From Histomonas meleagridis (taxonomy: Eukaryota > Parabasalia > Tritrichomonadida > Dientamoebidae), in the NCBI GenBank assembly GCA_020186115.1, contig WSYJ01000036.1, positions 1,178,001 to 1,242,000 of the forward strand: 64,000 nt of DNA, read 5' to 3'. Position numbers and translations under genes: made by a program. Each line of letters opens with the position of its first letter. Position 1 is the stretch's first letter. Below the pieces are notes generated by a model. The model had not been told where the DNA came from, searched no databases, and saw only the letters and a program-made list of their open reading frames with translations. Below are positions 9,501-17,800 of the stretch, piece after piece.

Positions 9501-9997
9501 CTATTAAAACAATGTCGAAACCTGGTTGTAACATCTTGAAGTCACTTGATAAGTTACAAATAAGAGATTTCTGGATGAATACAATCGAATGTATATTCGC
9601 TACTGATACGTATAAGGAAAATGATTTACTGAAAGAAATAGAGAAAACTTTCGGAGAAAATAATGTAATCGATTTAACAAACCCGAATAATAGATTATTT
9701 GTTATGAAAGTTTTAATGAAATGTGCCGATTTTTCAAATATGTTAAGGCCAATCGAAATCGTTGGCTCTTGGCAAAACATCGTTTGTGATTGTTGTATGA
9801 ATAATGAGGATAAGGATATGAATAACATAAGTAAGGATGAAATGATAATTATGAATGTGAAAATACAAAGCGAATGTTTAAAGGGATTCGTCGCACAATT
9901 ATTAAAAATTTCTAACTCGTTTAAGGAAATAGAAAAACAATTTTTGTTGAATTTGTATAAATGGAAAGAAAGTATCTCAAATGAAAAACAGCAATGA
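6509..9997 (+). CDS. Four-GAF cyclic-nucleotide phosphodiesterase family protein with altered catalytic residues
   Basis: A 1162-residue cytosolic signalling protein. Residues 40-90 form a coiled coil. Four GAF domains follow at roughly 173-325, 345-495, 510-670 and 678-830. GAF3 carries an NK-Xn-F-X3-D element (NKIGSDKFTQTD) like cyclic-nucleotide-binding GAFs of PDE2/5/6. The C-terminal 270 residues are a class I PDE domain. HNWNHA (about 923) keeps the general-acid and first metal His, and KCADFSN (about 1073) keeps the distal Asp. The HDxxH motif, however, reads NDIGH (about 961), the QGDxE region reads MNNEDKD, and the glutamine-switch region reads CLKGF without its Gln. Catalysis may be lost or changed, leaving a GAF-regulated sensor. 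The start ATG lies 20 bases after CACGTTAATTTATC. Confidence 0.9.
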   Translation: MQNEFTNNRHPHFDIPQNNMPPRDDTMFGHGSSMEFEHLNSILRMKEQQIERLQAEVRSLIKIQTEQAKQLERTLDEQRELEKQIALHEKMLLQPKNETEPDEFDVTQTFTDQGKEVPSFIENSLFLRTFLRNKQSSLDDIVRNISAITDQHVRGQVGQALLSQMERYLELNKIFEKLCDENECESFINTFEQEVRNLLNCRRIILWSTIPSAGVIISYSSITVIPETEGLLGKVVKEKKRLIINNPTKDSSYSQQYDSPFLSSSKITLYQPVYNKNNELIWIIQLIDHLDTSGSVISPSTDDILIIEFLEYSLKCIFKNPTKHDEIIKKTLSQSAITKNNQFIPLMDTIKTAAKKIVGCESLLVYFVDNKKNVLFNLKEVTNGQENFSSISRNEVPIDNAGIAGYACQHKNIINNSIAKEHPGYNPTIDGEYPNGSILALPLLDSNNEVTLVTIARQKRSGMMFTQNDEIILESFSRLANGVLFSAQKYENNIAETKQALTSHKYYTTLLSIAQELSSVLDINTLVRKIMTKAQTFIGADRCSVFLVDKVVGGLWSLVAHGTDKIHISEGEGIAGHVVSTGEIINIEDAYDDPRFNSAVDKQSGYRTKSILCVPIKNNENKMIGCTQMINKIGSDKFTQTDVELLQAFNVFCGIAISNAQLYQEATQSKKKMSALLDIALDFSSSVTFQALLQNISQKTKEILEAEFCWIFMIDKSQKTYKPLVFDRKISTTEFSTRKGIVGFVALTGSEINLTITKDDKSLDLEIWNQIKVFPRSLLGAPIYDSRMQVVGVMLVTNKFGVPKFTDEDLSLMRGFSSFVGLAVSKWSMTYDKLFNKKEENLINPNEFKSTNIPDKLKIDNTLIDIINSHNFDVYQYSKNEQFKIIIYIFNEFNLISEFNIPINTLLKFLDAVSSEYHPIPYHNWNHAVELTQYLYYEIKLGKIYENFSKLEILSLFVAALCNDIGHRGKNNIRLQASPFSILYKEQPVMKTYHCSIAIKTMSKPGCNILKSLDKLQIRDFWMNTIECIFATDTYKENDLLKEIEKTFGENNVIDLTNPNNRLFVMKVLMKCADFSNMLRPIEIVGSWQNIVCDCCMNNEDKDMNNISKDEMIIMNVKIQSECLKGFVAQLLKISNSFKEIEKQFLLNLYKWKESISNEKQQ

Positions 9998-10046
9998 AAA
10001 ATTCATTTTTGTTATTAATAAATGTATATAATTTAATTTTGTTTGT

Positions 10047-10496
10047 TTACTTTGTGAATTTTGGTTCGGTTTGAAGGAACTCAGCATCATGGCCTGTCTT
10101 AAGTGTCTCTTTAGATTCTTTGGTTTGGATACAGATTATAACTAATGCTTCAGTTCCTGTGTTCTTATAGCAACGACTAGCTCCTGTGCCTACACGAATA
10201 ACAGATCCTTCTTCAATTGGGAAAACTTTATCATCAACTTGATATTCACCTTTTCCTTTAATAACGATATATACTTCTTCATTTTCTTTATGAGAATGGA
10301 AGAATGAAAGTTGAACACCTGCAGGAATGGAAGTATAAGATATTTCAGATCCTGTTGCATGAAGAGCTTGTTGTAAGAATACTTTTCCTGGGATTGGTTG
10401 AGCAAGACCTGTGAAAACATATTTTTCTATTTCTGATGCAGGACCTACATTGATGGCAGTGTAGTTGCTTCCTTCAGAGATTGTTTTGAGTGACAT
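10047..10496 (-). CDS. Single-domain cupin_2 protein
   Basis: A 149-residue beta-barrel protein with the cupin motif 1, G-V-Q-L-S-F-F-H-S-H-K-E-N-E-E-V then GKG: metal-ligand histidines HSH followed by Glu. The second motif region (EEGSVIRVGTGASRCYKNTG) shows the usual P/G-rich turn but no clear second-site His. Small stand-alone cupins of this type are common in bacteria and include dioxygenases, isomerases and simple binding proteins, so substrate and reaction cannot be assigned. The clean bacterial-like architecture in a protist genome is compatible with lateral transfer. It is transcribed convergently with the PDE gene (50 bp apart) and divergently from the kinase gene. Confidence 0.85.
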   Translation of the reverse strand: MSLKTISEGSNYTAINVGPASEIEKYVFTGLAQPIPGKVFLQQALHATGSEISYTSIPAGVQLSFFHSHKENEEVYIVIKGKGEYQVDDKVFPIEEGSVIRVGTGASRCYKNTGTEALVIICIQTKESKETLKTGHDAEFLQTEPKFTK

Positions 10497-10677
10497 TTTA
10501 AATTTAAAATGAAGTCAAATTTATTTCTAGAAACAAAGGAAATGTGATGCGTTTTTTCAAAAGTTTACAGTTGGTCGGGCAATCGTTTTGAATAAAATTT
10601 TCAGTGCATAACAACGGTTGTAATATAATAAACGGTCTTTTATTGAAGACATGTGAGCTGAAAATGTTCCTGAACAA
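10497..10677. promoter_or_regulatory. Bidirectional promoter region, cupin and CDC7-like kinase
   Basis: The 181-bp gap between divergent starts contains CAACGGTTG (about 10611) and ATAAACGGTC (about 10628-10637). These are Myb-site-like AACGG cores of the kind seen before other genes in this window. Function is inferred from position and recurrence. Confidence 0.4.
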
Positions 10678-11673
10678 ATGCAAGAAACACCAAAACTTAC
10701 AGAAAACGATTTTGAAATAATCGAACGTATTGGTTCTGGTGCATTTTCATGTGTCTACTTAGCACGTTATAAAAAAAGCGGAAAATATTATGCTTTAAAA
10801 AGATTAAATTGGTGTATTTCCCCTGAAAGGATAATCACTGAAATAAAGTGGCTAGAAAGAGTTAACCATCCTAATGTTGTTCAGTTTATGAATTTATTTC
10901 ATAATAAAGATCAAGTCACACTTGTATTTCAATACATTCCACATATTCCATTTCGACAAGCCATGAGTTTTATCAGAGGACCTGTCATTAAAATATACAT
11001 GCACCAATTACTAAGTGCGTTATCACATCTTCATTCATTAAAAATTATACATCGAGATGTTAAACCCTCAAACTTCTTGTTTAATCCAGAAACAAACCAA
11101 GGAACACTCATAGATTATGGCTTATGTGAAGATGATCTTTCTATTAAACCTGTTAACACAATTGAAGGCAATGTCAAAACTCAAAATATCGAAGATCTTC
11201 CCGAATACCAAAATCCAGAGCTTTTCCAAAACTGCCCCAAGATGATAGCCAATCGAGCTGGTACACATGGCTTCAGGGCACCCGAAGTATTAATGAGCGC
11301 ATGGAATCAATCATCCAAAATCGACATTTGGAGCTCGGGAGTCATTCTTCTAATTCTCCTTACGCAACGGTATCCGTTTTTCAAGGCATCAAATGATATG
11401 CTTTCATTATGTGAAATCGGAGTAATCGTCGGAACAAGTTCTCTTTATGATTGTGCGAAAGAGTGTCGAAGATTACTTAAGATACCACACTCTAATGAAA
11501 AAATGGACTTAAAGGAACTTGTGTATTCGCTAAACCCAAAAATTATGGAGGACAACATTGAGGACTCAGTCTTTGATTTGCTGGGGAAAATGCTCGAACC
11601 AGTGCCAAGTAAAAGAATAACAGCTGCTGATGCGCTAGTACACCCATACTTTCAAGATATTAATGAAATTTAA
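10678..11673 (+). CDS. CDC7: CDC7-like serine/threonine kinase
   Basis: A compact 331-residue protein kinase. The glycine loop is GSGAFSCVY, the catalytic lysine is in YALKRL, and the helix-C Glu is in TEIKWLERVNHPNVVQF. The catalytic loop is HRDVKPSNFLF, the metal-binding motif is DYG in place of DFG (LIDYGLCE), and the APE motif is FRAPEVL. THGFRAPEVL, the SSKIDIWSSGVILLILL segment and RYPFF are characteristic of CDC7 kinases, which with Dbf4 phosphorylate MCM proteins to fire replication origins. The insert between DYG and APE is only about 45 residues, so the large kinase inserts of yeast and human CDC7 are reduced. A Dbf4 partner is not in the window. Divergently arranged with the cupin gene. 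Confidence 0.85.
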   Translation: MQETPKLTENDFEIIERIGSGAFSCVYLARYKKSGKYYALKRLNWCISPERIITEIKWLERVNHPNVVQFMNLFHNKDQVTLVFQYIPHIPFRQAMSFIRGPVIKIYMHQLLSALSHLHSLKIIHRDVKPSNFLFNPETNQGTLIDYGLCEDDLSIKPVNTIEGNVKTQNIEDLPEYQNPELFQNCPKMIANRAGTHGFRAPEVLMSAWNQSSKIDIWSSGVILLILLTQRYPFFKASNDMLSLCEIGVIVGTSSLYDCAKECRRLLKIPHSNEKMDLKELVYSLNPKIMEDNIEDSVFDLLGKMLEPVPSKRITAADALVHPYFQDINEI

Positions 11674-12152
11674 TTTGGTTTTAATAAAATTGTTTGATAC
11701 GGTTTTTCATGAAATTCATTATTTATCATTATTTTTAGGGAGATAGAAGTTTGTTATTAAAAATTATGAAGAAGAAGAGAATTATTAATTACAATTTTAT
11801 CACAAATAACAATAGCGTCAACACTGATTAGCATTTTATTTGGGTTGTCATTTCCAGCACATACAAACTTTGTAATTAATAATATTTTTAAGTCAAGTGG
11901 TGCATCTGAATGATGACCTTTTTTATGATGAATTGCCTAATTGTTAGTAAAACTACAAAATCTTATGAAATTGGCTCATTTCCTGTGTATTTAACACTTT
12001 TTTTTATCCATCTCAACCATATCCATTTAATAGAGCATGAAATAAGAAACTAATCCTTATGAAAAAAGTTAAAATAGCTCATATAAAAAGTTGTGATGAT
12101 TTACTACATCTGCTTAAAGCAAAAATTTAATGTAAATTATGCAAACAAGTTT
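11674..12152. other. Intergenic region with a short hydrophobic coding-like remnant
   Basis: Around 11774-11912 the plus strand reads as a membrane-protein-like peptide of about 45 residues (LLITILSQITIASTLISILF, then a GLSFPAHTN tail) ending in TGA, with no in-frame start. It may be the relic of a transporter gene. The remainder shows no gene. The remnant interpretation is weak. Confidence 0.3.
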
Positions 12153-13637
12153 TTATTTCATTCTTAAAATTGGAGAAGGAGATCTATTACGTTTTGAGAA
12201 TGATTTCTGTATAATATTTATATTTTCATCATTCTTTATAGCTTTCTTTGTATTTACAGGCGTAAAAATATTTCTTCTGTTCTTTATAATGGGAAGTGAA
12301 TTTGGATTAACATGTTCAAGTTGATCTATATAAGGTTTTCCATCCCATTCAAAATCTGTACCGTTCTTCTTCTTGAAATCCGAAAGAATTTGATAAAGTT
12401 TTTTCTCTAATCTTGGTAAAGCTACTTGATATCTTCTTCTTGCTTTTTCTTCTCTCATTCTTTGTTGAGCAGTTCCTTTTCCACGTGACATTAATCTTTG
12501 TGAATTACTTGTTTCTTCAAGCATAATATTATATTCGTTAATGATATCTTCTCTTTGATTAATTATTTCTAAAATAGGATGCCATGAAATAGTTAATTTC
12601 TTTAATCTAATTATTTCTGCTTCAAGGAATTTAAATTCATTAATATTTATTTCATTTTGATTTGATCCTTTCGGTTCAAAACGTGGTCTTGATTCGTCAG
12701 CAATATGTAATAAATTCCAATAATCATTAACTTCTTTCTTTTGTTGAATAATTAATTCAGGTAACTTTTTATCTCTTTGTTCAGAAAGTTTTTCGATCTC
12801 TTCTTTACATGATTTAATTGAATCATCTCCAAGATTTGAATGATTAGAAAGGAATTTGTTCCTTTCTATTTGAGATATACCAAGAAGATTCCACAAATGT
12901 GTTATTTGTACTGCCATTTCTGATAACTCGGATAACCTTTGCGTTTTCTTTGTTTCAAGTCTAGTTTTAAAATCTTGTAAAGAATCAATTGTTTTCATTG
13001 AAAATGATTTGTTATTCATTAAATCTTTATCAGAATCATTAAGCGTTTCATTAAGTTCTTTAATTAATTGATTTATTGATTTGCGAATTGTGATTATTTT
13101 TAGATTTCGTTTTTCCTTAATGGTTTTAAGTTCTTCAATTTTTACCCGAAAACGTTCAATTCTTTCACGAGTTAAGTCTAATTCTCCAAGTTCATTATAC
13201 TCCCCACGTTCTTCAACTGGAATTCCGAGTGAATCAAATAGATCCCTTGATATATAAACAAGATTTTCAAGTTTTTGAACCCTATCGGCAATTACATTTT
13301 TGAATGCAAAAAATTTTCTTTTTGTTTCTTCAAGTTGCGAAAGTAAATTAACAGGTTGTATTGGTGTTAGTTCTTCATTGATGTCAATTTCAGGAATACC
13401 ATAAGCTTTCATTAAATTTCTTTGATTAGATTGGATTTGCTGAATTTCTGTTCTTACCTCTTGGCATTTTGACATTAGCTTCGCGGTAAAATCGGAATAA
13501 ATTGCTCGAATTGAATCTGAAAGAGAATCAATTTCTAACTTTCTTTGTGTATCATCAACACCTAATTCATTCCATAATGTTTCAACAATAGGGACGATTT
13601 TCAAATCGAAAAGCTCTTCATTTGCAATACTTACCAT
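12153..13637 (-). CDS. MAP65/ASE1/PRC1-type microtubule-bundling protein
   Basis: A 494-residue almost entirely helical protein. LWNELGVDDTQRK near the N terminus, LWNLLGISQIERNKF in the middle and DYWNLLHIADESRPRF later on are the repeated LW..L.....R..F units of the MAP65/ASE1 spectrin-like rod. The C-terminal 100 residues are basic and Pro/Ser-tailed (KRNRSPSPILRMK), as in the microtubule-binding and regulated tail. Family members crosslink antiparallel microtubules in the spindle midzone. In a trichomonad this could be the extranuclear spindle or axostyle, which is inference. The frame is open for 28 codons further (to 13721), but that extension begins with GTG after a TAG. The first ATG at 13637 is chosen. 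Confidence 0.82.
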   Translation of the reverse strand: MVSIANEELFDLKIVPIVETLWNELGVDDTQRKLEIDSLSDSIRAIYSDFTAKLMSKCQEVRTEIQQIQSNQRNLMKAYGIPEIDINEELTPIQPVNLLSQLEETKRKFFAFKNVIADRVQKLENLVYISRDLFDSLGIPVEERGEYNELGELDLTRERIERFRVKIEELKTIKEKRNLKIITIRKSINQLIKELNETLNDSDKDLMNNKSFSMKTIDSLQDFKTRLETKKTQRLSELSEMAVQITHLWNLLGISQIERNKFLSNHSNLGDDSIKSCKEEIEKLSEQRDKKLPELIIQQKKEVNDYWNLLHIADESRPRFEPKGSNQNEININEFKFLEAEIIRLKKLTISWHPILEIINQREDIINEYNIMLEETSNSQRLMSRGKGTAQQRMREEKARRRYQVALPRLEKKLYQILSDFKKKNGTDFEWDGKPYIDQLEHVNPNSLPIIKNRRNIFTPVNTKKAIKNDENINIIQKSFSKRNRSPSPILRMK

Positions 13638-13721
13638 TTCTGTTTCCTTAACGTCATATGAATTTGGTTCTGGAGGTGTCAACTTTTTAATAACTATTTG
13701 AAATGTTTTTGTGTAGGCCAC

Positions 13722-14379
13722 TTTTGACTAGCACTTTTCTCTTTTGTCAAAAGTTTTTCAATGAAATAACCGTGGGAAACAAACTTTTTGTATACGTTTT
13801 AATCATCAAATCGATTTACGTCTGAAATGAATTGAATTCCATTTTTTAACTTATTTTTTCCTCTCCTAATTCAAAATTTCGAATTTCCATTAATTTTATT
13901 CAACAATATTTTGTCTACTAACACTCATTCAATACCGCATTTTTCTTCTCTCAATCAATCTTGGCGGTAATACTATTTGATCTTCAAATAGATTGGAAAA
14001 GTGATGATTTGACAACCTGTTGTTTCATCGTTTGAACCCACACAAATTTGTGAAAGTCAAAAAAATTCCATAAGAACTTGGCGTTTGACCAAATTTGAGA
14101 TAATTATTGATTTGGGCCATGTGATTAATGTATACAATTCTAGAATGAATTATCTCATTTTGAAAATATCATATTGATTTTTGTAGCAGCGAAGAGAGTC
14201 GGGGGCTGCTGGGTCCCTTAGGTCCATATTACCACCAACCGATAACTTTTTTTGCTGCCCACCAAGATACCCTTTTTCATTCTCATTTTATTCAAATTGT
14301 GATAGAAAATTAATTTTTATATGTGTAAACATTTTAGAAAAGGAATTTATGAGTAAATCATTTCTAGAATTTTTTGGTT
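13722..14379. other. Intergenic region with an isolated GC-richer patch
   Basis: Mostly AT-rich non-coding DNA. Positions about 14186-14275 stand out: GCAGCGAAGAGAGTCGGGGG, then GCTGCTGGGTCCCTTAGGTCC and CTGCCCACC. The patch contains complementary GCAGC/GCTGC arms, so it may fold. I cannot match it to a known RNA or gene. Confidence 0.4.
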
Positions 14380-14640
14380 TGAGAATTTAATATTTCAACA
14401 ATTTCTTTGTAACCATTTCGAGATGCCATTATCAGTGCTGTTTCAAATATATTAAATTAATTCCAAATATTATTTTGAAATATTAAATTATCAAAACAAA
14501 TTCTAAATAAAATAAATAAATATTTTTAGCATTAAGATCAATTCCTTCTTGTTCAAGAAGGAATTTAACTATTTCTGTATGACCTTCTAAAGATGCATGC
14601 ATAAGTGCTGTATCAAATAATTTAAATAACAAAAGAAAGC
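14380..14640 (-). pseudogene. Ankyrin-repeat relic sharing the 170-bp repeat unit of the 30-32 kb array
   Basis: Read on the minus strand, this gives DTALMHASLEGHTEIVKFLL EQEGIDLNAKN, a 74-nt A/T-rich spacer, then ETALIMASRNGYKEIVEIL before homology stops. The two repeat starts (complement of ATAAGTGCTGT at 14601 and of ATCAGTGCTGT at 14431) are exactly 170 bp apart. The spacer has the same length and nearly the same sequence (ATATTTCAAAATAATATTTG) as in the array at 29.9-32.3 kb. It is therefore a two-unit copy of the same repeat, with no start codon and no intact frame. Confidence 0.75.
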
Positions 14641-14813
14641 CAAATAATTAATTTTATAATAAATTTTATTTATAATATTGTTTAGCTAAACTCTAATTTT
14701 GAGTGGAATTTGTTCTTATAAAACAATTTCACACAAAAAATTAATTTACGATTCAAACATCCAAAGTGATTACTAATTCATGTTATTTATTTAACACAAA
14801 AATTTTAATTTTT

Positions 14814-17800
14814 TTATTTTTTGTTACGATACGATTCTATATTAAACAAATCCTTTCTATATCCCTCTGTAATTTTGAACTCGTTATGATTCAACAAATC
14901 TTTTACGTCTTCTGTCACCACTATCATACCCAACGGCGCTTCTGACTCCACGTCTTGTGCCATATCTATTGCATCACCTCCAACTCTAAACAAAGGGATT
15001 TCATTTTCTATTATTACATTTCCTTTTAATTGGCCCAACGCGATACCAATTCTTGGCTGAATACTTAAGTTGACTGTTGAACTTGGGTTTTCGAAATGTT
15101 CTATTAAATCTTCGCAAAAGAAAACGACATGTTTAACATTTTCTTTTAAGTTTTGTTCTTCATTATTATCCAATAACCCAATACAAGCGATTATGTTTGT
15201 ACTATTTTCTCGAATTATTTGTATTGAAGGATAATTATTTTTAATTTCTTCGATTGCATCATAAATTAAACTTAAAGAAGATATCAAATTTTTAGGCAAC
15301 ATTGAAAACACATTATTTTCAGTGCCAACAAGTTCGACATATATTACTACAGCTGAATCATTATTAATCATTAAGTTTTTAACATTATTTTGTTGTTGTT
15401 GATAATTATTATTATTATCTAATAATTGTTTCGGTATTAAAGCATTAATTAATTGTTTGTTTCTTTCTTTAGCTTCATGAATTAATTGTTTTTGATTAGT
15501 TTCTGTTTCCATATTTTCCATTAATATAGTAATTGAAGTTAATTTATTATTATTATCAAATAATGGTATTAAAGAAGCCTTTATAAATATTAATGAATTA
15601 CTTTCTGTAATACAATATGTCGGTATAGTTGGTTCGATTTCATTATTTTCGACTTGTATTTCTTCAATATATGAATAAAATCGTGATGAATAAAAATGTT
15701 GTTTAGAATCAGGATCATAATTAGTAGGTAAAGGTATAAACCAATTTAATGATCGACCTAATATTTGATCTGGTAATAACCCAGTTAATTGTTGTAATGA
15801 AGGATTAATATTTTGTATTATTAAATTAGGATCAACAGTAATAATTGAGAAGTTCGATGAATTTAAAATTGATTCACTTGGTGTCATTATGTTTGTTTCA
15901 ATGTTATTATTATTATCTAAGATATTATCCATTAATAATTTATTATGTACAATAGATATTGGTGGTAATAATAATATCATTTGATGAAAGAATTTAAATG
16001 ATATTGAATAAAAGTAAATATAAACTATTTCATATATAAATAATACTAACGTTACAAATATTAATCCTGCTACTAATCCATAGACACCATTTAATTGACG
16101 CTTTGTATAATTATATGTGATTTGATATATTTGATCTTGAAATGATCGTAATTCATTAAATAAATGTAAATCTAATAAATATATTATTGTAGAAAATGAT
16201 GAAGTTCTAAATTCATTACCAAAGACAAATTCACTGAAAGCTCTCATTAATATATTTACTTTGTTATTAATACTAATACAATTCAAATATTGAGAATATG
16301 ATAAATTTGTATGATCTTCACATTCATCTTTAATATAATATGAAGATTCATCATTTAAACTAATGACTTTTTGTGTTATTTCTAAATTATAACTAATTAA
16401 TACATTAATGTATTTTTCATAATCTTGTTTATCTGGGAAATATACACTATATGAAGTTTTATCAACTATAGATCTTAATATGATTGATAATAAAGCAATT
16501 AATCGTCGAGAATTTAATTCTGCTAATGAATTTATATCTTTTAGATATTCAATGATGTTTTTCATTGATATAATTAATATTATAAATAAAACACATAATA
16601 AAATTATTGCTAAAAATGATATTGATGCTAACCCAATATCATTTGAATCTTTTTCTTGTGTAGAATGTGATGAATTTAATGTTAATTTTCCTTTATTCTT
16701 TAGATATATTGGTTGAAATGATTCGATAATATCTTCTTCTTTAAAGTTTTCAATGATTTTTAATATTTTATTTGAATCTTTTTTAACTAAATTATAAAAT
16801 GGTATTCCTAATAATACAAATGCTATTAATGCTATAACTCCTAATATTATAGGTAATACAGTACATAATTTAATCATACGATCACCTTCTTCATCAATTT
16901 GTGTCTTTAAGTTTTGTTCTAATAATATAAATAATGATGAATAACCTGGTGTGTTTAAAAACACTGGCATTATATATTTTAACATTAATAAAGGAATTTC
17001 TGTCAAGTCATTATATCTTGAAACTAATTCACTTAATATTAAAGCAGCATAATGTATATAACTTCGAAGTGTTGAAGGGAAATTAGTAAAGTTTTCAGTT
17101 TCTGATAAATGTTTATATTCATTAGTTGAATAATCATTTAATACATTAATTTCTTGTATATAATTATTTGAATTATCATAAATAATTCGTAATTCTGTGT
17201 CTGTTTGATATATTAAATCTTTAATAATATCAGTACAAGTTGTTACAAATGTATCAAAATATGAAGTAGAAAAATCAGTTAAATTTTGTTGTTCTTCTAA
17301 AGTAGGAAATATATCTTTAATTAATTGTTCTTTTTCATAATAACCTCTTAAGTTTAATAAGTTAACAGCACCTATAATAGATATATATTCAATTGACGTC
17401 GAAATATTTGTAATAACTGGATTAGTTTTGAAGAATTCCAATAAAGGTGTAGTACAATAAGAACAGATATAAATAGTTATTAAACATAAAGCTATTAATA
17501 TAACAAATTGTATAATTGCTATTATTGTAGAATAAATTAATGAATTAAATTTATAATGTTTTAATGAGTTTTGTATTAATAACCTTAATTTACTATGTGT
17601 AAATAATGTAGGTATTAAATCATCATATTTACGACCAAATCCTTCTGATGAAGAAGAAGTATCAGATTCTGTTGTATTAAAACTTTGTTCTGATTTAGTT
17701 TCATCTAATTCATCATCAATGAAAGAACCTCTTTGATTTAATATACCTAATTTAATATAATCTGGAAATAAATTAACAAATAAATGATATGAATGATCAG

